From Arthrobacter sp. CDRTa11 (GTDB taxonomy: Bacteria; Actinomycetota; Actinomycetes; Actinomycetales; Micrococcaceae), in assembly GCF_026427775.1 (NCBI RefSeq), contig NZ_CP044532.1, positions 4,650,001 to 4,714,000 of the forward strand: a stretch of 64,000 nt of DNA, in the 5' to 3' direction. The notes beneath the pieces were generated by a model. It was given only the letters and a program-made list of their open reading frames with translations, ran no database searches and was not told the DNA's origin. The translations under genes were made by a program, and so were the position numbers. Position 1 is the stretch's first letter, and the number at the start of each line of letters is the position of its first letter. Positions 44,713-54,347 of the stretch are shown one piece after another.

Positions 44713-45077
44713 ACGTCATTTAAGGGGTTCACTTCAGGTGCTGCCCGGAATCCCCTAATGCCCTACCCAATGTGATGCAGAACACTCATTTCCCTTGACT
44801 GCTAAGCATACTTACCTTTAGGCTCGTAGTTATGGAAGGGCAGTGCCGGAGTCGGTCTGGGCTTCTCCGGGGGCTTGCAGTAAGGGCCCCCATCATTGGT
44901 TTGCGTTTTAACGCAGCCAGGTTGGATCTGTCTTCCACCGCCGCCGGCGGAAATCAAAAGAAGCAACCATAGGGGCGTCCGGGTTCCCGCGCGATTCCAC
45001 GCGCCTGACGCAATCCACGAGTCGACGACGGATTGCCAAGGTTTAGATCCCGGACTCACATCAAGGGAGCGAACACA
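44713..45077 (+). promoter_or_regulatory. Long leader region with promoter before small secreted protein
   Basis: A promoter TTGACT (44795-44800) and TAGGCT (44819-44824), 18 bp apart, faces the gene at 45078, which would give a 5' leader of about 250 bases. I see no protein-like frame in that leader; on both strands short frames lack ribosome sites. The leader may hold an RNA regulatory structure, but I could not match a known riboswitch class. Confidence 0.4.
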
Positions 45078-45380
45078 ATGTCAGTCATGAAAAAAGCAAC
45101 CGCGTCACTTTTTGGATCACTGTTGATCCTGGGAGCCGTCGCTACTCCGTCGCAGGCTGTTCGGGACGTTGACCAGGATGGTTTGGTAAATGTCAGCGTG
45201 GGGAACGTGGAGATTTTGAATGACGTCAACGTCGCAGTCGCCGCCAACGTCGCCGCTCAGCTCTGTGGTATCAAGGTTGGGCCCGTCATCCTGCTCGCCC
45301 AGGAAGTCGATGCCACGGACACCACGGCAGTAGTTTGCGACCAGCGGGGCCAAAGGAACGATGTGACGATTACTGACTAG
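45078..45380 (+). CDS. Small secreted protein (actinobacterial, unknown)
   Basis: 100 residues with a Sec signal peptide (MKKATASLFGSLLILGAVAT) and cleavage near SQA-V. The mature part is rich in Val, Asn and Ala: 'LVNVSVGNVEILNDVNVAVA' then 'AQLCGIKVGPVILLAQ' and a second Cys in 'AVVCDQRG', so one disulfide is likely. It resembles secreted proteins of streptomycetes with repeated NV-type strands; I do not recognise a named family and it is not a typical chaplin. A GGAGCGAA site precedes the ATG, and a terminator follows. Confidence 0.65.
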   Translation: MSVMKKATASLFGSLLILGAVATPSQAVRDVDQDGLVNVSVGNVEILNDVNVAVAANVAAQLCGIKVGPVILLAQEVDATDTTAVVCDQRGQRNDVTITD

Positions 45381-45429
45381 CCTTCCAGAATTATTGAGAA
45401 CTAGTCATTCAGCAGGAAAAACCAAGAAG

Positions 45430-45460
45430 TGCCCCGGCCTCCGACAAGGCGGCCGGGGCA
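45430..45460 (+). terminator. Hairpin terminator
   Basis: TGCCCCGGCC (45430-45439) with GGCCGGGGCA (45451-45460), 11-base loop, followed by TTCTTCGTCT. Ends the small secreted-protein gene. Confidence 0.75.
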
Positions 45461-45564
45461 TTCTTCGTCTGCAGGCAGCCAGGCAAGGCGGCTACCGGCG
45501 CGCCCCGGGAGGATGATCCAGGTCCCGGTACGGCGATGGAGGCAGCACAGCCCGCCACCGTTGA

Positions 45565-46344
45565 CTAAACCTCCAGGATGCTGAACACACCGCCTTGCGG
45601 ATCCTTGAGCGTGGCCGTGGCGCCTGGCGCCTCCTCATCCTCTGCCTCAGGCGCAATCAGCACTTCTGCACCCGCTGCCACCGCCCTCCGCACGGTGTCC
45701 GCCACTTCGGAGACCCCAAAGTAGATCTGCCAGCTGGCCGCCTCCTCGGTGGCCGCGATCCCCGCCACCTCCGCATCGTCCACCATCAGCGTTGTGTACG
45801 TCCCGCCGTCGTCCTGTGGATACTCGGTCACCTCATGACCGAACAACTGCTGGAAAAACCCGACGGCGGCCTGCGGCTCCGGGGTCAGGAGTTCCGACCA
45901 GGACAGGGCGCCGGGCTGGTTGTAGCGGGCGGTGCCGGTATGCGTTCCGGCCTGCCAAACGCCTGTGGTGCCACCGCCGGGTGGATCCACGAAGACCATC
46001 ACGCCGGTGTCCCCCACCGCCTCGGGCCCGAACTGCAGGGTCCCGCCCACATGGGGCGCCTCCTCGGCCACCGCGCGGGCATCGTTAGCCGCGAAGTAGA
46101 TGTTCCATTGCGCGGGCGTGCCTGCGGCTTCCTGCTGCGGATTCTGGGGTGCCACCACGGCCACCAGGTCATCACCCAGGAAGGCCTGCGCGTAGCTGCG
46201 GCCGTCCGGCGTCGGCAGGTCCTGGAACCTCCACCCAAACACTGCAGCGTAAAAGGCCTTCCCGGCCTCAACATCGCGGGTCTGGACGTCCGCCCAGCAG
46301 GGTTCGCCATGTCGAAATGAGCGTGGGCTGGAGTTGTGGGGCAT
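45565..46344 (-). CDS. VOC superfamily protein (two glyoxalase-like domains)
   Basis: 259 residues with two repeats of the vicinal-oxygen-chelate fold. Each repeat opens with a metal-strand pattern: 'CWADVQTRDVEAGKAFYAAVFGW' and 'SWSELLTPEPQAAVGFFQQLFG', and the last strands 'ATATLKDPQGGVFSILEV' end the fold. Often annotated as glyoxalase/bleomycin-resistance family. Ligand residues are only partly conserved, so activity is not predictable. GAAGGAAC precedes the ATG. Confidence 0.85.
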   Translation of the reverse strand: MPHNSSPRSFRHGEPCWADVQTRDVEAGKAFYAAVFGWRFQDLPTPDGRSYAQAFLGDDLVAVVAPQNPQQEAAGTPAQWNIYFAANDARAVAEEAPHVGGTLQFGPEAVGDTGVMVFVDPPGGGTTGVWQAGTHTGTARYNQPGALSWSELLTPEPQAAVGFFQQLFGHEVTEYPQDDGGTYTTLMVDDAEVAGIAATEEAASWQIYFGVSEVADTVRRAVAAGAEVLIAPEAEDEEAPGATATLKDPQGGVFSILEV

Positions 46345-46408
46345 GTGGGTTCCTTCCGCAGCGGGAACGCGCGAACGTACAGTTGTGGCCCTTGGGAAAG
46401 GGTCCTAA

Positions 46409-46561
46409 GTGTTCGTTCGCGCCTCAACACCACCAGTCAACACCAAAAGGCCCGCCGCCCGCACCGGAGTTCCGGCACAGGCAACGGGCCTGATAACTGA
46501 GGTCAACACCGGTTCCATCCGGATCCGGGTGCTGAAAAAGAAGCGCTGTACTGTCGAATGA
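46409..46561 (+). CDS. Possible 50-residue basic protein
   Basis: A GTG at 46409, eight bases after GGAAAGG, opens a 50-codon frame ending TGA at 46559-46561. It encodes a Pro/Arg/Lys-rich protein with 'GLITEVNTGSIRIRVLKKKR' at its end. Composition is plausible for a ribosome- or nucleic-acid-associated peptide, but nothing else supports it. The surrounding 46345-46667 otherwise holds an imperfect inverted repeat (46369-46422) and a small hairpin near 46634-46658. Confidence 0.3.
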   Translation: MFVRASTPPVNTKRPAARTGVPAQATGLITEVNTGSIRIRVLKKKRCTVE

Positions 46562-46667
46562 AACCACCGACTAAACGCGCGAACAAGCTGCGCGTACAAA
46601 CTGCGGCATTCGAGGGTACTGCGGCGTCACTGGGCCGGTGCCTTAAGGCCACACCGGCTCGCGACAA

Positions 46668-46901
46668 CTAGCCGATCCGACGGGTGTCTACCTCGTCGTC
46701 GTCTTCTTCCAAATCGTCCGCGTACTTATCCACATAAGCCGAATAGTCCGGTTCAACCGGCTCATTCGCGAAATGGCTCGTGGCACGACTGCCCGGACCC
46801 GTCAGCTCACGCTGAAGTGCCGAATAGTCAGTGTTCGGGGAATAGTACTTAATATCCCGAGCCTGCTTGGTAGCTTTTGCCTTTTGACGGCCGCGCCCCA
46901 T
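46668..46901 (-). CDS. DUF3073-domain protein
   Basis: 77 residues. 'MGRGRQKAKATKQARDIKYYSPNTDY' is the hallmark N-terminus of DUF3073, a family confined to actinobacteria; the tail is acidic (DLEEDDDEVDTRRIG). AAAGGGGGT precedes the ATG at 46901, so a longer frame to 46988 is rejected. Basic head and acidic tail suggest RNA or DNA association; function unknown. Presence near purM is common in this lineage. Confidence 0.9.
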   Translation of the reverse strand: MGRGRQKAKATKQARDIKYYSPNTDYSALQRELTGPGSRATSHFANEPVEPDYSAYVDKYADDLEEDDDEVDTRRIG

Positions 46902-47175
46902 GGCGTGACCCCCTTTTGTACTTGGACCGGAGGTGGTCACCTTGGCTATCGGTGAGGCCCCGGAATGTTTGGTCAATTTGTCGTACACCTAGATTACATG
47001 CTTTCGGCGCCCCCTGCTCCCCGATTGGGGCCTCCAGACCCGATGTTGGGGACCATTCCTGCCATGAACCGCGGGGTTGCCAGCTTTTTTGTTAGGTAGA
47101 GTCACTTAACAACTGCTGAGACCGGCACCCCGGACCGGCTGCTCGACGCGGAGAGAACACAGGAGGTGCCTGCCA

Positions 47176-48105
47176 GTGAACGACCAGGACAACCCGGCGC
47201 GCCCATCTGAAAAGGGGCCGGGAAAGCCTTCCGGAAGTCCCGCCGGCAGCGGCCAGGGACACCTCCCGCCCAAGCCTTCCTCGCCGCCGACGGCGGGCCT
47301 GCCGCACGTACCACCCGCGTCCGCCGGAACTCCCGCAGGCAAGGTGCCACCGGCACCGGCTGCGCCTCCTCACCAGGCCCGCACCGCCGAGGCGAGCCCC
47401 GCCCGGCCGAGCGCCCCCGGCGTAACAGGATCAGTCCGCGAGTCAGGGCCCGCAGTGTCAGGATCCGCCCGCGAGCCAGCAGCGGCGCCTCCCGCTCCAG
47501 CCCCGGAAGCACCCTTCCCAAAGCAACCGCCGGTCGTGAAACCGGGCCGGATCAAACAGTTCCTCCTCAAACCCCGCCGCAACCGTCATTTCCTTCTGAG
47601 GGCTGCCTTTGCCGTGGTGCTGCTGGCTGTTGTGGGAGTCCTGGTGTGGCTTGTCATGTGGCTCACTTCCAATGCCCAACAGCCGTCCGCCGGAAATGAT
47701 GTCCCCGGCGTTGTGGAGATTTCTCCGACCCCGCTGCCGAGCCCGCTTCCATTGCCCCGCGAAGGCGTGGCTCCCGCCGAGTACAGGCTGGGCGACTGCT
47801 TCAAGGACTTTGATCCCGAAGCATTGTCCTCAACCCTGGTGGCCTGCGATACCGGCCACTCCGCCCAACTCGTGGCGATCTACCGGTATCCGGCAGGTGA
47901 CCCCTATCCGGGCAGCGAGGCCCTCCAGGCCAAGGCACTGGAGGCCTGCCAGGCGGCACGGCTGGCCCCTGCCGCCGACGAGTACACCTTGAACTTCCGG
48001 CGCGCCTACCCGAGCAGCAGCAGCTGGGAATCGGGCGACCGCCGCGTGGACTGCTACGTCATGGCCGACGGCGGGAATGTCATCAACGCGAGCGTGCTGC
48101 CGTAG
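47176..48105 (+). CDS. Septum-formation-family membrane protein
   Basis: 309 residues. Residues 1-125 are Pro/Ala/Ser/Gly-rich and probably disordered in the cytosol; a basic cluster (KPRRNRHFLLRAAF) precedes one membrane helix (~141-165). The extracellular part holds the Septum_form domain (PF13845): 'YRLGDCFKDFDPEALSSTLVACDTGHSAQLVAIY' with Cys pairs, and 'DRRVDCYVMADGG'. GTG at 47176 has AGGAGG upstream. Actinobacterial members relate to division or wall stress; specific role inferred only from the family name. Confidence 0.8.
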   Translation: MNDQDNPARPSEKGPGKPSGSPAGSGQGHLPPKPSSPPTAGLPHVPPASAGTPAGKVPPAPAAPPHQARTAEASPARPSAPGVTGSVRESGPAVSGSAREPAAAPPAPAPEAPFPKQPPVVKPGRIKQFLLKPRRNRHFLLRAAFAVVLLAVVGVLVWLVMWLTSNAQQPSAGNDVPGVVEISPTPLPSPLPLPREGVAPAEYRLGDCFKDFDPEALSSTLVACDTGHSAQLVAIYRYPAGDPYPGSEALQAKALEACQAARLAPAADEYTLNFRRAYPSSSSWESGDRRVDCYVMADGGNVINASVLP

Positions 48106-48113
48106 CAGAACCC

Positions 48114-50771
48114 CTAGTCCTTCCGCCGGACTGACAGGCCGCTGCCGGCAGGGCCGCCCGCGCCGGCAGCTGCCATCGCCTCCAGCCCCTCAACCGTGAG
48201 TTCGTTGACGTCAGCGGACGTGTCCACCAGCACCGTATCGCCGTCCACGATGTCGCCGGAGAGGATGGCCTTGGCAAGCCTGTCGCCGATCTCGCGCTGG
48301 ACCAGCCGGCGCAGTGGCCGGGCACCGTAGGCGGGATCGAAACCGGACATGGCCAGCCAGGCGCGGGCGCCATCGGTCACCTCGAGGGTAAGCCGGCGCT
48401 CGTACAGCCTCCTGCCGAGTTCGGCCACCTGCAGTTCCACGATGCGCGCGAGTTCTTCCACAGTCAGGGCATCGAACAGCACCACCTCGTCCAAACGGTT
48501 CAGGAACTCGGGCTTGAAGGCATTGTTCACGGTGGCCATCACGGCATTCCGCTTGGCCTGGGCGTCCAACGTCTGGTCCACCAGGAACTGGCTGCCCAGG
48601 TTCGAGGTCAGGACCAGGATTACATTCCGGAAGTCCACGGTGCGGCCCTGGCCATCGGTGAGCCGGCCGTCGTCGAGGACCTGCAGGAGGATGTCGAAGA
48701 CCTCGGGGTGGGCCTTCTCCACCTCGTCCAGGAGAATCACGGAGTATGGCCGGCGGCGGACGGCTTCAGTCAGCTGGCCGCCCTCCTCGTAGCCGACGTA
48801 GCCCGGGGGTGCACCAACCAGCCGTGCCACCGAGTGCTTTTCGCTGTACTCGGACATGTCGATCCGGACCATGGCGCGTTCGTCGTCGAAGAGGAAGTCC
48901 GCGAGGGCCTTGGCCAGCTCCGTCTTGCCAACACCGGTGGGCCCCAGGAACAGGAAGGAGCCGGTGGGACGGTTGGGATCGCTGATGCCGGCACGGGCAC
49001 GGCGGACGGCGTCGGACACCGCGGCCACGGCCTTGGACTGGCCAATCAGCCGCTTCCCCAGCTCCTCCTCCATATGCAGCAGCTTCTGGCTTTCGCCCAG
49101 CAGCATGCGTCCGGCAGGAATGCCGGTCCAGGCGGAAATGACCTCGGCGATGTCGTCAGCGGTGACCTGCTCGGCCACCATCTGGGCGGGCTTGTCCGTT
49201 ACCTCTGCTTCGGCGGCAGCGGCGGCGTTCAGCTCGCGTTCCAGCGCGGGAATCTCGCCATAGAGGACCCGTGAGGCCGTCTCCAGGTCGCCTTCACGAG
49301 CAGCCTTGTCGTAAGCGGAGCGCAGCACATCCAGCTTTGCCTTCAGATCACCTACGCGGTTGAGCCCTGCCTTCTCGGCTTCCCAGCGGGCCTTGAGAGC
49401 GTTCAGCTCCTCCTCCCTGTCAGCCTTGTCGGCGCGCAAGGCAGCCAGGCGCTCCACGGAGGCTTCATCCTTTTCGCCCTGCAGGGCCAGTTCTTCCATG
49501 GTCATCCGGTCCACAACACGCTGCAGCTGGTCGACCTCCTCCGGCGCTGAGTCAATCTCCATCCGGAGCCGCGACGCGGCTTCGTCCACGAGGTCGATCG
49601 CCTTGTCCGGCAGCTGGCGCCCCGAGATGTAGCGGTTGGAGAGCGTCGCGGCGGCCACCAGGGCGGCGTCGGCGATGGTCACCTTGTGGTGGGCTTCGTA
49701 GCGCTCCTTGAGGCCGCGGAGGATGCCGATGGTGTCGTCTACGCTTGGCTCGCCCACGTACACCTGCTGGAAACGGCGTTCCAGCGCCGGGTCCTTCTCA
49801 ATGTTTTCGCGGAATTCGTCCAGGGTTGTGGCGCCGATCAGGCGCAGCTCGCCGCGCGCCAGCATGGGCTTGAGCATGTTGCCCGCGTCCATGGAGGATT
49901 CCCCCGTGGCTCCCGCCCCCACGACGGTGTGGATCTCGTCGATGAAGGTGACAATCTGGCCTTCCGAGTTTTTGATCTCCTCCAGGACAGCCTTGAGCCG
50001 CTCCTCGAACTCGCCCCGGTACTTGGCACCTGCCACCATAGAGGCGAGGTCCAGGCCGATAAGGGTCTTGCCCCGCAGGCTCTCCGGGACGTCTCCGGCG
50101 ACGATGCGCTGGGCCAGGCCTTCGACGACGGCCGTCTTGCCAACGCCAGGCTCGCCAATGAGCACGGGGTTGTTCTTGGTGCGGCGGCTCAGGACCTGGA
50201 TGATCCGGCGGATTTCGTTGTCGCGGCCGATCACCGGATCCAGCTTGCCGGAGCGAGCCATCGCGGTGAGGTCGGTCCCGAACTTCTCCAGTGACTGGAA
50301 GGTGTTCTCCGGATCCGGGCTGGTGACTTTACGGTCCCCACGCACACCAGGCAGGGCGGCGAGCAACGCCTCATGGGAGGCACCGGCGTCGCGCATTAAC
50401 CGGCCGACGGCGTCACTCCCGGCGGAGAGTCCCAGCAACAGGACTTCAGTGGAGACAAAGGTGTCACCCAGCCGATCCGCCTCATTTTTGGCGTTTTGGA
50501 TGGCCTGCAGGGCAGGCCGGGACAGCTGGGCCTGCTGGGTGGAACTGCCCGACGTTGCCGGCAGCGCCTTGATGGCGCTGCTCGCCTGGACGCTGACGGC
50601 GTCCGGATCCGCGCCGGTGGCGCGGAGAAGCGCGACGGCGACGCCCTCGCGCTGGTCCATCAGCGCCTTGAGCAGGTGGGCGGGTTCCACCTGTGGATTG
50701 CCCGCCGTGGAGGCGTTCATGGCAGCCGCCGAAAGCGCCTCCTGGCTCTTGGTGGTGAATTTGACGTCCAA
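48114..50771 (-). CDS. clpB: ATP-dependent chaperone ClpB
   Basis: 885 residues, full length Hsp100 disaggregase. The N-terminal Clp_N domain (~1-145) precedes AAA-1 with Walker A '[10 protein letters not shown]' and Walker B '[12 protein letters not shown]', then the coiled-coil middle domain (~400-520), then AAA-2 with '[12 protein letters not shown]' and '[16 protein letters not shown]'. It dissolves protein aggregates with DnaK. The start is a TTG at 50771 with GGAAGGAG upstream; it gives the conserved N-terminus [12 protein letters not shown], and upstream starts to 50891 would run into the control region. A HAIR operator lies 34 bases before the start. C-terminal tail ends 'RKD'. Confidence 0.95.
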   Translation of the reverse strand: MDVKFTTKSQEALSAAAMNASTAGNPQVEPAHLLKALMDQREGVAVALLRATGADPDAVSVQASSAIKALPATSGSSTQQAQLSRPALQAIQNAKNEADRLGDTFVSTEVLLLGLSAGSDAVGRLMRDAGASHEALLAALPGVRGDRKVTSPDPENTFQSLEKFGTDLTAMARSGKLDPVIGRDNEIRRIIQVLSRRTKNNPVLIGEPGVGKTAVVEGLAQRIVAGDVPESLRGKTLIGLDLASMVAGAKYRGEFEERLKAVLEEIKNSEGQIVTFIDEIHTVVGAGATGESSMDAGNMLKPMLARGELRLIGATTLDEFRENIEKDPALERRFQQVYVGEPSVDDTIGILRGLKERYEAHHKVTIADAALVAAATLSNRYISGRQLPDKAIDLVDEAASRLRMEIDSAPEEVDQLQRVVDRMTMEELALQGEKDEASVERLAALRADKADREEELNALKARWEAEKAGLNRVGDLKAKLDVLRSAYDKAAREGDLETASRVLYGEIPALERELNAAAAAEAEVTDKPAQMVAEQVTADDIAEVISAWTGIPAGRMLLGESQKLLHMEEELGKRLIGQSKAVAAVSDAVRRARAGISDPNRPTGSFLFLGPTGVGKTELAKALADFLFDDERAMVRIDMSEYSEKHSVARLVGAPPGYVGYEEGGQLTEAVRRRPYSVILLDEVEKAHPEVFDILLQVLDDGRLTDGQGRTVDFRNVILVLTSNLGSQFLVDQTLDAQAKRNAVMATVNNAFKPEFLNRLDEVVLFDALTVEELARIVELQVAELGRRLYERRLTLEVTDGARAWLAMSGFDPAYGARPLRRLVQREIGDRLAKAILSGDIVDGDTVLVDTSADVNELTVEGLEAMAAAGAGGPAGSGLSVRRKD

Positions 50772-50804
50772 AGGGAGCTCCTTCCGGGGATACATTTTAG
50801 CTAA

Positions 50805-50825
50805 GTTGAGTCTACTACGCTCAAC
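50805..50825 (-). promoter_or_regulatory. HAIR element (HspR operator) of clpB
   Basis: GTTGAGT-N7-GCTCAAC at 50805-50825 fits the HspR-associated inverted repeat CTTGAGT-N7-ACTCAAG at 11 of 14 arm positions. On the clpB strand a TTGAGC lies in it and TAAAAT follows at 50799-50794 as -10, so HspR binding would cover the -35. Confidence 0.75.
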
Positions 50826-50976
50826 TTTGCAAGGCACTCGTTCCGGCGCGATGTTTGCCCACAGCGAACCGCATGATTCCCTCCCCTGCACTGTATCGCC
50901 GGCAGGGGGATCACCCTAGGATCGGTAGGTGACCGGGGATCACTGTTCCGCCGGCGCACTCGAGACGAGGACCGAA

Positions 50977-51312
50977 ATGAAGAAATTTGTCGTTCTTTAC
51001 ATCGCACCGCAGTCCGCACAGGCACAGATGGCAGAGAGTTCCCCGGAAGCCGCCCAGGAAGGCATGAAAGCCTGGATGGAGTGGGCCGAACGCGCGGGTG
51101 ACGGCCTGGTTGATATGGGGAATCCGCTGGGGGCCGGCAAGGAAATCACCACGTCCGGAGCCTCCGAGACCACCACAAACGTGGCCGGTTACGGCATTCT
51201 CCAGGCCGAGGACCTGGACGGCGCACAGGCCTTGCTGGAGGACCACCCGCACTTGATGATGCCGGGGGCCAGCATCCAGGTTTACGAATCCCTTGACCTG
51301 CCCGGCATCTAA
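50977..51312 (+). CDS. YCII/DGPF-type small protein
   Basis: 111 residues with the ferredoxin-like YCII fold: 'KKFVVLYIAPQSAQAQM', helix 'EGMKAWMEWAERAGDGLVDMG', then 'GYGILQAEDLDGAQALLEDHPHL'. Residues corresponding to the YCII active-site His/Asp pair are in 'EDHPHL'. GAGGA precedes the ATG; an upstream frame start at 50929 is in the promoter region. Function of the family is unknown. A perfect hairpin follows. Confidence 0.82.
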   Translation: MKKFVVLYIAPQSAQAQMAESSPEAAQEGMKAWMEWAERAGDGLVDMGNPLGAGKEITTSGASETTTNVAGYGILQAEDLDGAQALLEDHPHLMMPGASIQVYESLDLPGI

Positions 51313-51360
51313 TTCCTCCACGCGCCGCCGGGTTCCAGCCCCGAAGACACATAAGACAAA

Positions 51361-51396
51361 CCTGGTGGGCGGTTCCCCAGCGAACCGCCCACCAGG
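51361..51396 (+). terminator. Perfect hairpin terminator after YCII-like gene
   Basis: CCTGGTGGGCGGTTC (51361-51375) pairs perfectly with GAACCGCCCACCAGG (51382-51396); loop CCCAGC. No U tract. Confidence 0.8.
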
Positions 51397-51571
51397 CTCC
51401 CATTGCCCCCGCCGGGAACCGGGGACACCTCTCAACCCAGGCTCGGCGGACAGCCATGGTCGGTTTCAAGTGGCGGGCCCGCCGTCAGGTGCGGCGGCCC
51501 ACTCGTGACCTTACCGCCAGTCACGACCCCTGTCACGTTAAAATGACAAGATTTGTCACCAACTTTTCTTG
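51397..51571. other. Intergenic stretch with a small palindrome
   Basis: Contains TGACAA-GAT-TTGTCA at 51544-51558, a 6-bp-arm palindrome without a gene reading away from it, so its role is unclear. No gene-like frame seen. Confidence 0.3.
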
Positions 51572-51634
51572 GAGTTTTCGTCCATTTGTGGCGACCTGCC
51601 ATCGGGGGAAGTCGCCACAAATGGACAAAAACTC
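51572..51634. repeat. Long inverted repeat (GAGTTTTTGTCCA family) at the end of the lipoprotein gene
   Basis: 24-bp arms (51572-51595 and 51611-51634) identical but for one base; each reads GAGTTTT(C/T)GTCCATTTGTGGCGAC outward. The right arm overlaps the stop codon of the lipoprotein gene (51633-51635). Same core as the repeats at 27514 and 41336. Confidence 0.85.
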
Positions 51635-52310
51635 AGGGCTGGGGGACGGCCGGGGTCTGCTCGATGTAGTTGATCACCAGGAAGTCGCCAGCCGGCACCA
51701 GCTCCACGTACCACCGGGTGCGTGTCTCCCAGCCTTCCCAGGAGGCTCCTGAAGCGTCGCCACCCGGGCGTGGCCGGTACACGGCGTCGAACTTCAGGAA
51801 GGTTCCGTTTGCCGTGGCACTGGAATCGATCTCCTGCAGCAATTCAAAGGTTCCGCGGCCGCCCTGGCCAGGTTCTGCCGCCGCAACAGCCCGCAGGGTC
51901 CGGGCGTTCATGGCCTCCACGGCGCCAAAGTACTGCTGCCACGCCACGTCCGAGTGCGAGGTGAAGATTGTGGTGGAATATGCCTCCGCGTTCCGGGCCG
52001 CCAGCTCATCGACGCATTTGGAGGGCACAGCTCCGGCCGCCGTCCACGAGGTCAGAACCTCCGAGCCTGCGTTCAGCCAGGCTTCATAGGAGTTCAGCAC
52101 CCCGCCGATGGCTTCCTTCGGAGTTCCTCTGGGGATCCTGACCGGAACCACGTCCTCCTCGCCCAGGAAGGGGCAGCCGGGCGCACCCAGGGATGTGGGA
52201 CTCGGTGGCAATGGAGGCGGAGGGGAAGGAAAGAGGCTGCACCCGCTCAGCCCCGCCGCCAGCGCCAGCGCGGCAGCCGCCGTCGTCAATTTCCTGCCCA
52301 ACCCGCTCAT
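51633..52310 (-). CDS. Hypothetical lipoprotein
   Basis: 225 residues. Signal peptide with lipobox LSGC near residue 24, followed by a Pro-rich spacer (PSPPPPLPPSPTS) and a globular part of unknown fold, 'VLNSYEAWLNAGSEVL' ... 'RTRWYVELVPAGDFLVINYIEQ', which resembles NTF2-like or DUF lipoproteins of actinobacteria but which I cannot place. GGGGGAG precedes the ATG at 52310. Located just downstream of modC on the same strand, 91 bases after, but no functional link is shown. Confidence 0.7.
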   Translation of the reverse strand: MSGLGRKLTTAAAALALAAGLSGCSLFPSPPPPLPPSPTSLGAPGCPFLGEEDVVPVRIPRGTPKEAIGGVLNSYEAWLNAGSEVLTSWTAAGAVPSKCVDELAARNAEAYSTTIFTSHSDVAWQQYFGAVEAMNARTLRAVAAAEPGQGGRGTFELLQEIDSSATANGTFLKFDAVYRPRPGGDASGASWEGWETRTRWYVELVPAGDFLVINYIEQTPAVPQP

Positions 52311-52401
52311 TAACACTCCCCCATATGGCCGGCCCCGTTCAGCCAACGCTGACCAGCCTAGCCAGACCAGCGGCGGCCGCGCTCCTGCCACGGGATGATT
52401 T

Positions 52402-53466
52402 TCAGCCGGGGTAGATGGCCACCGCGCCGGCCTTGACCACAAAATACACCTGCATTCCCGGTGCCAGCCCCAGGTCAGCCGACGCTTCCGGGGTGACGTC
52501 GGCACTCAAATGCCCGCCTTCGCCGCCACGGACCCGGATCAGGTCCCCGTGCGGTTCCAGGTGGGCGATGGTCACGGCGAAGGAGTTCCGCGGGCTGCCG
52601 TGCGCCTCATGGGGGAATATTGAAACGGCCGACGGCGGGAACACCGCCACGCCGGGCTGCCCGGTGGGCAGCGGGCCGGGAAAGTCATCGTGCTGTCCGT
52701 AGATGGCCAGCGTCCCGGACTCCAGGCCATGCACCGTGATCCTGCCGGGGATGAAGTTCAGCCCGGCCAGACCGGCGGCGAACCGGCTTTTCGGGCGCTG
52801 GAGCACCTCACGCGTCGGGCCTGCCTCACTGATCCGGCCGTTCTCCAGGATCATCACCCGGTCCGCCAGCATCAGGGCATCCAGCACGTCATGCGTAATG
52901 ATGATGGCCCGCCGGCCGGCAAGTACCCGTTTGAGCAGCCGCCGCAGCAGCGGGGCAGCATGGATGTCCAGGGCGGCCATGGGCTCGTCCAGCAGGAGAA
53001 GCCCTGGATCCGCTGCCAGCGCCCGCGCCACAGCCACCCGCTGCGCCTGCCCGCCGGACAGTTCCGCCGGTCGCCGCAGGGCCAGCCCTTCGGCTTCCAC
53101 TTCAGCCAGCCACCGCTTGGCCGATTCCCGGGCATGGTGCTTGGAGGCACCCGTGCTGCGGGGTCCAAAAGCCACGTTGTCCAGCGCACTGAGGTGCGGG
53201 AAAAGCAGGGGCTCCTGTGCCAGGAGTGCCGTGCCGCGCCGGTGCGGAGCTGTCCATTCGCCCCGGCCGTCCGCGAGGTCAAAGAGGACCCGGCCGTCGA
53301 GCTCCGCTTTGCCTGAGTCCGGGTGCAGCAGACCCGCTATGACGGCCAGCAGGGAGGACTTGCCTGCGCCGTTGGGGCCCATCACCGCCACTGTCTCGGC
53401 CGGCCCCAGCGTGAGGGAGACATCGAAGCCCCGGGCCTCCACCGCTGCCCGGACCGTGAACGTCAC
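52402..53466 (-). CDS. modC: Molybdate ABC transporter ATP-binding protein
   Basis: 354 residues. ABC ATPase with Walker A '[16 protein letters not shown]', signature '[16 protein letters not shown]' and Walker B '[12 protein letters not shown]'. The C-terminal ~100 residues form a TOBE/Mop-like regulatory domain ([35 protein letters not shown]). Fits ModC, given modA/modB next to it. Its ATG overlaps the modB stop by four bases. Confidence 0.9.
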   Translation of the reverse strand: MTFTVRAAVEARGFDVSLTLGPAETVAVMGPNGAGKSSLLAVIAGLLHPDSGKAELDGRVLFDLADGRGEWTAPHRRGTALLAQEPLLFPHLSALDNVAFGPRSTGASKHHARESAKRWLAEVEAEGLALRRPAELSGGQAQRVAVARALAADPGLLLLDEPMAALDIHAAPLLRRLLKRVLAGRRAIIITHDVLDALMLADRVMILENGRISEAGPTREVLQRPKSRFAAGLAGLNFIPGRITVHGLESGTLAIYGQHDDFPGPLPTGQPGVAVFPPSAVSIFPHEAHGSPRNSFAVTIAHLEPHGDLIRVRGGEGGHLSADVTPEASADLGLAPGMQVYFVVKAGAVAIYPG

Positions 53467-54347
53467 TGGACTCCCCCGCGGGTGGCGCGTGGCGGCGTCG
53501 CACTTTCTGCAGTTGTACTTTGTGCAGTCATACTTCCTGCAAAGGTGCGGCCGGAGGGGCGCGGGCTGCGGTACGCAAGGGCCACCACCGAGACCGCTAC
53601 TGCCACCAGGACGAGGGAAAGGGCGACGGCGGCATCGGCATCCGTTTCACGCTGAAGGTAGATTTCAAGCGGCAATGTCCTGGTGACTCCCTCCAGGCTC
53701 CCGGCGAAGGTGAGCGTGGCGCCGAACTCGCCCAGGCTGCGGGCGAACGACAGCACGGCGCCCGAGGCCAGGCCGGGAAGCACCAGCGGCAGCGTGACCC
53801 GGCGAAGAACCGTGCTGGGCCGGGCGCCCAGGGTGGCGGCCACGGCCTCGTACCGGGGGCCTGCCGTCCTCAAGGCGCCCTCGAGGCTGACCACCAGGAA
53901 CGGCAGGGCCACAAACGTCTGGGCCAGGACCACCGCCGTGGTGGAGAACGCTATCTGCAGGCCCAGGACCTCAACGGTGCGGCCCAGCAGGCCCTGCCGG
54001 CCAAACGTGTACAGCAGGGCGATGCCGCCCACCACGGGCGGAAGCACCAGCGGGAGCAGCACCAGGGATCGGAGCAGCCGCTGGCCCGGAAAGCTGCCCC
54101 GCGCCAGGACCAGGGCGATGGGAACCCCCAGCAGAAGGCACAGCGCGGTGCTGGCCGCAGACGTGCGCAGGCTCAAGCCCAAGGCTGTCAGCGAGGAGTC
54201 GGAGGTGATCAGCGGGAGGAACTGCGGCCAGTTGACCCGGGCCACCATGGCGGCCAGCGGGAGCAGCACCAGCAACCCGCCGGCAGCGGCCACCGCGTAG
54301 ATCCACGCGGGAACGCCCGTGTAGGTGGGGGCTTTGCGGGGGCTCAT
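53463..54347 (-). CDS. modB: Molybdate ABC transporter permease
   Basis: 294 residues with six membrane helices. '[20 protein letters not shown]' and the EAA-like loop '[27 protein letters not shown]' are characteristic of ModB/CysT permeases. It overlaps modA upstream and modC downstream by four bases each. Its C-terminus extends beyond the last helix with ~25 Arg/Thr-rich residues. Confidence 0.92.
   Translation of the reverse strand: MSPRKAPTYTGVPAWIYAVAAAGGLLVLLPLAAMVARVNWPQFLPLITSDSSLTALGLSLRTSAASTALCLLLGVPIALVLARGSFPGQRLLRSLVLLPLVLPPVVGGIALLYTFGRQGLLGRTVEVLGLQIAFSTTAVVLAQTFVALPFLVVSLEGALRTAGPRYEAVAATLGARPSTVLRRVTLPLVLPGLASGAVLSFARSLGEFGATLTFAGSLEGVTRTLPLEIYLQRETDADAAVALSLVLVAVAVSVVALAYRSPRPSGRTFAGSMTAQSTTAESATPPRATRGGVQ

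Noticed and set aside
47089..47112. TTGTTA...TAACAA imperfect palindrome before the septum-formation gene
   Set aside because: Several mismatches and a plausible chance match in an AT-richer stretch; no second copy in the window.
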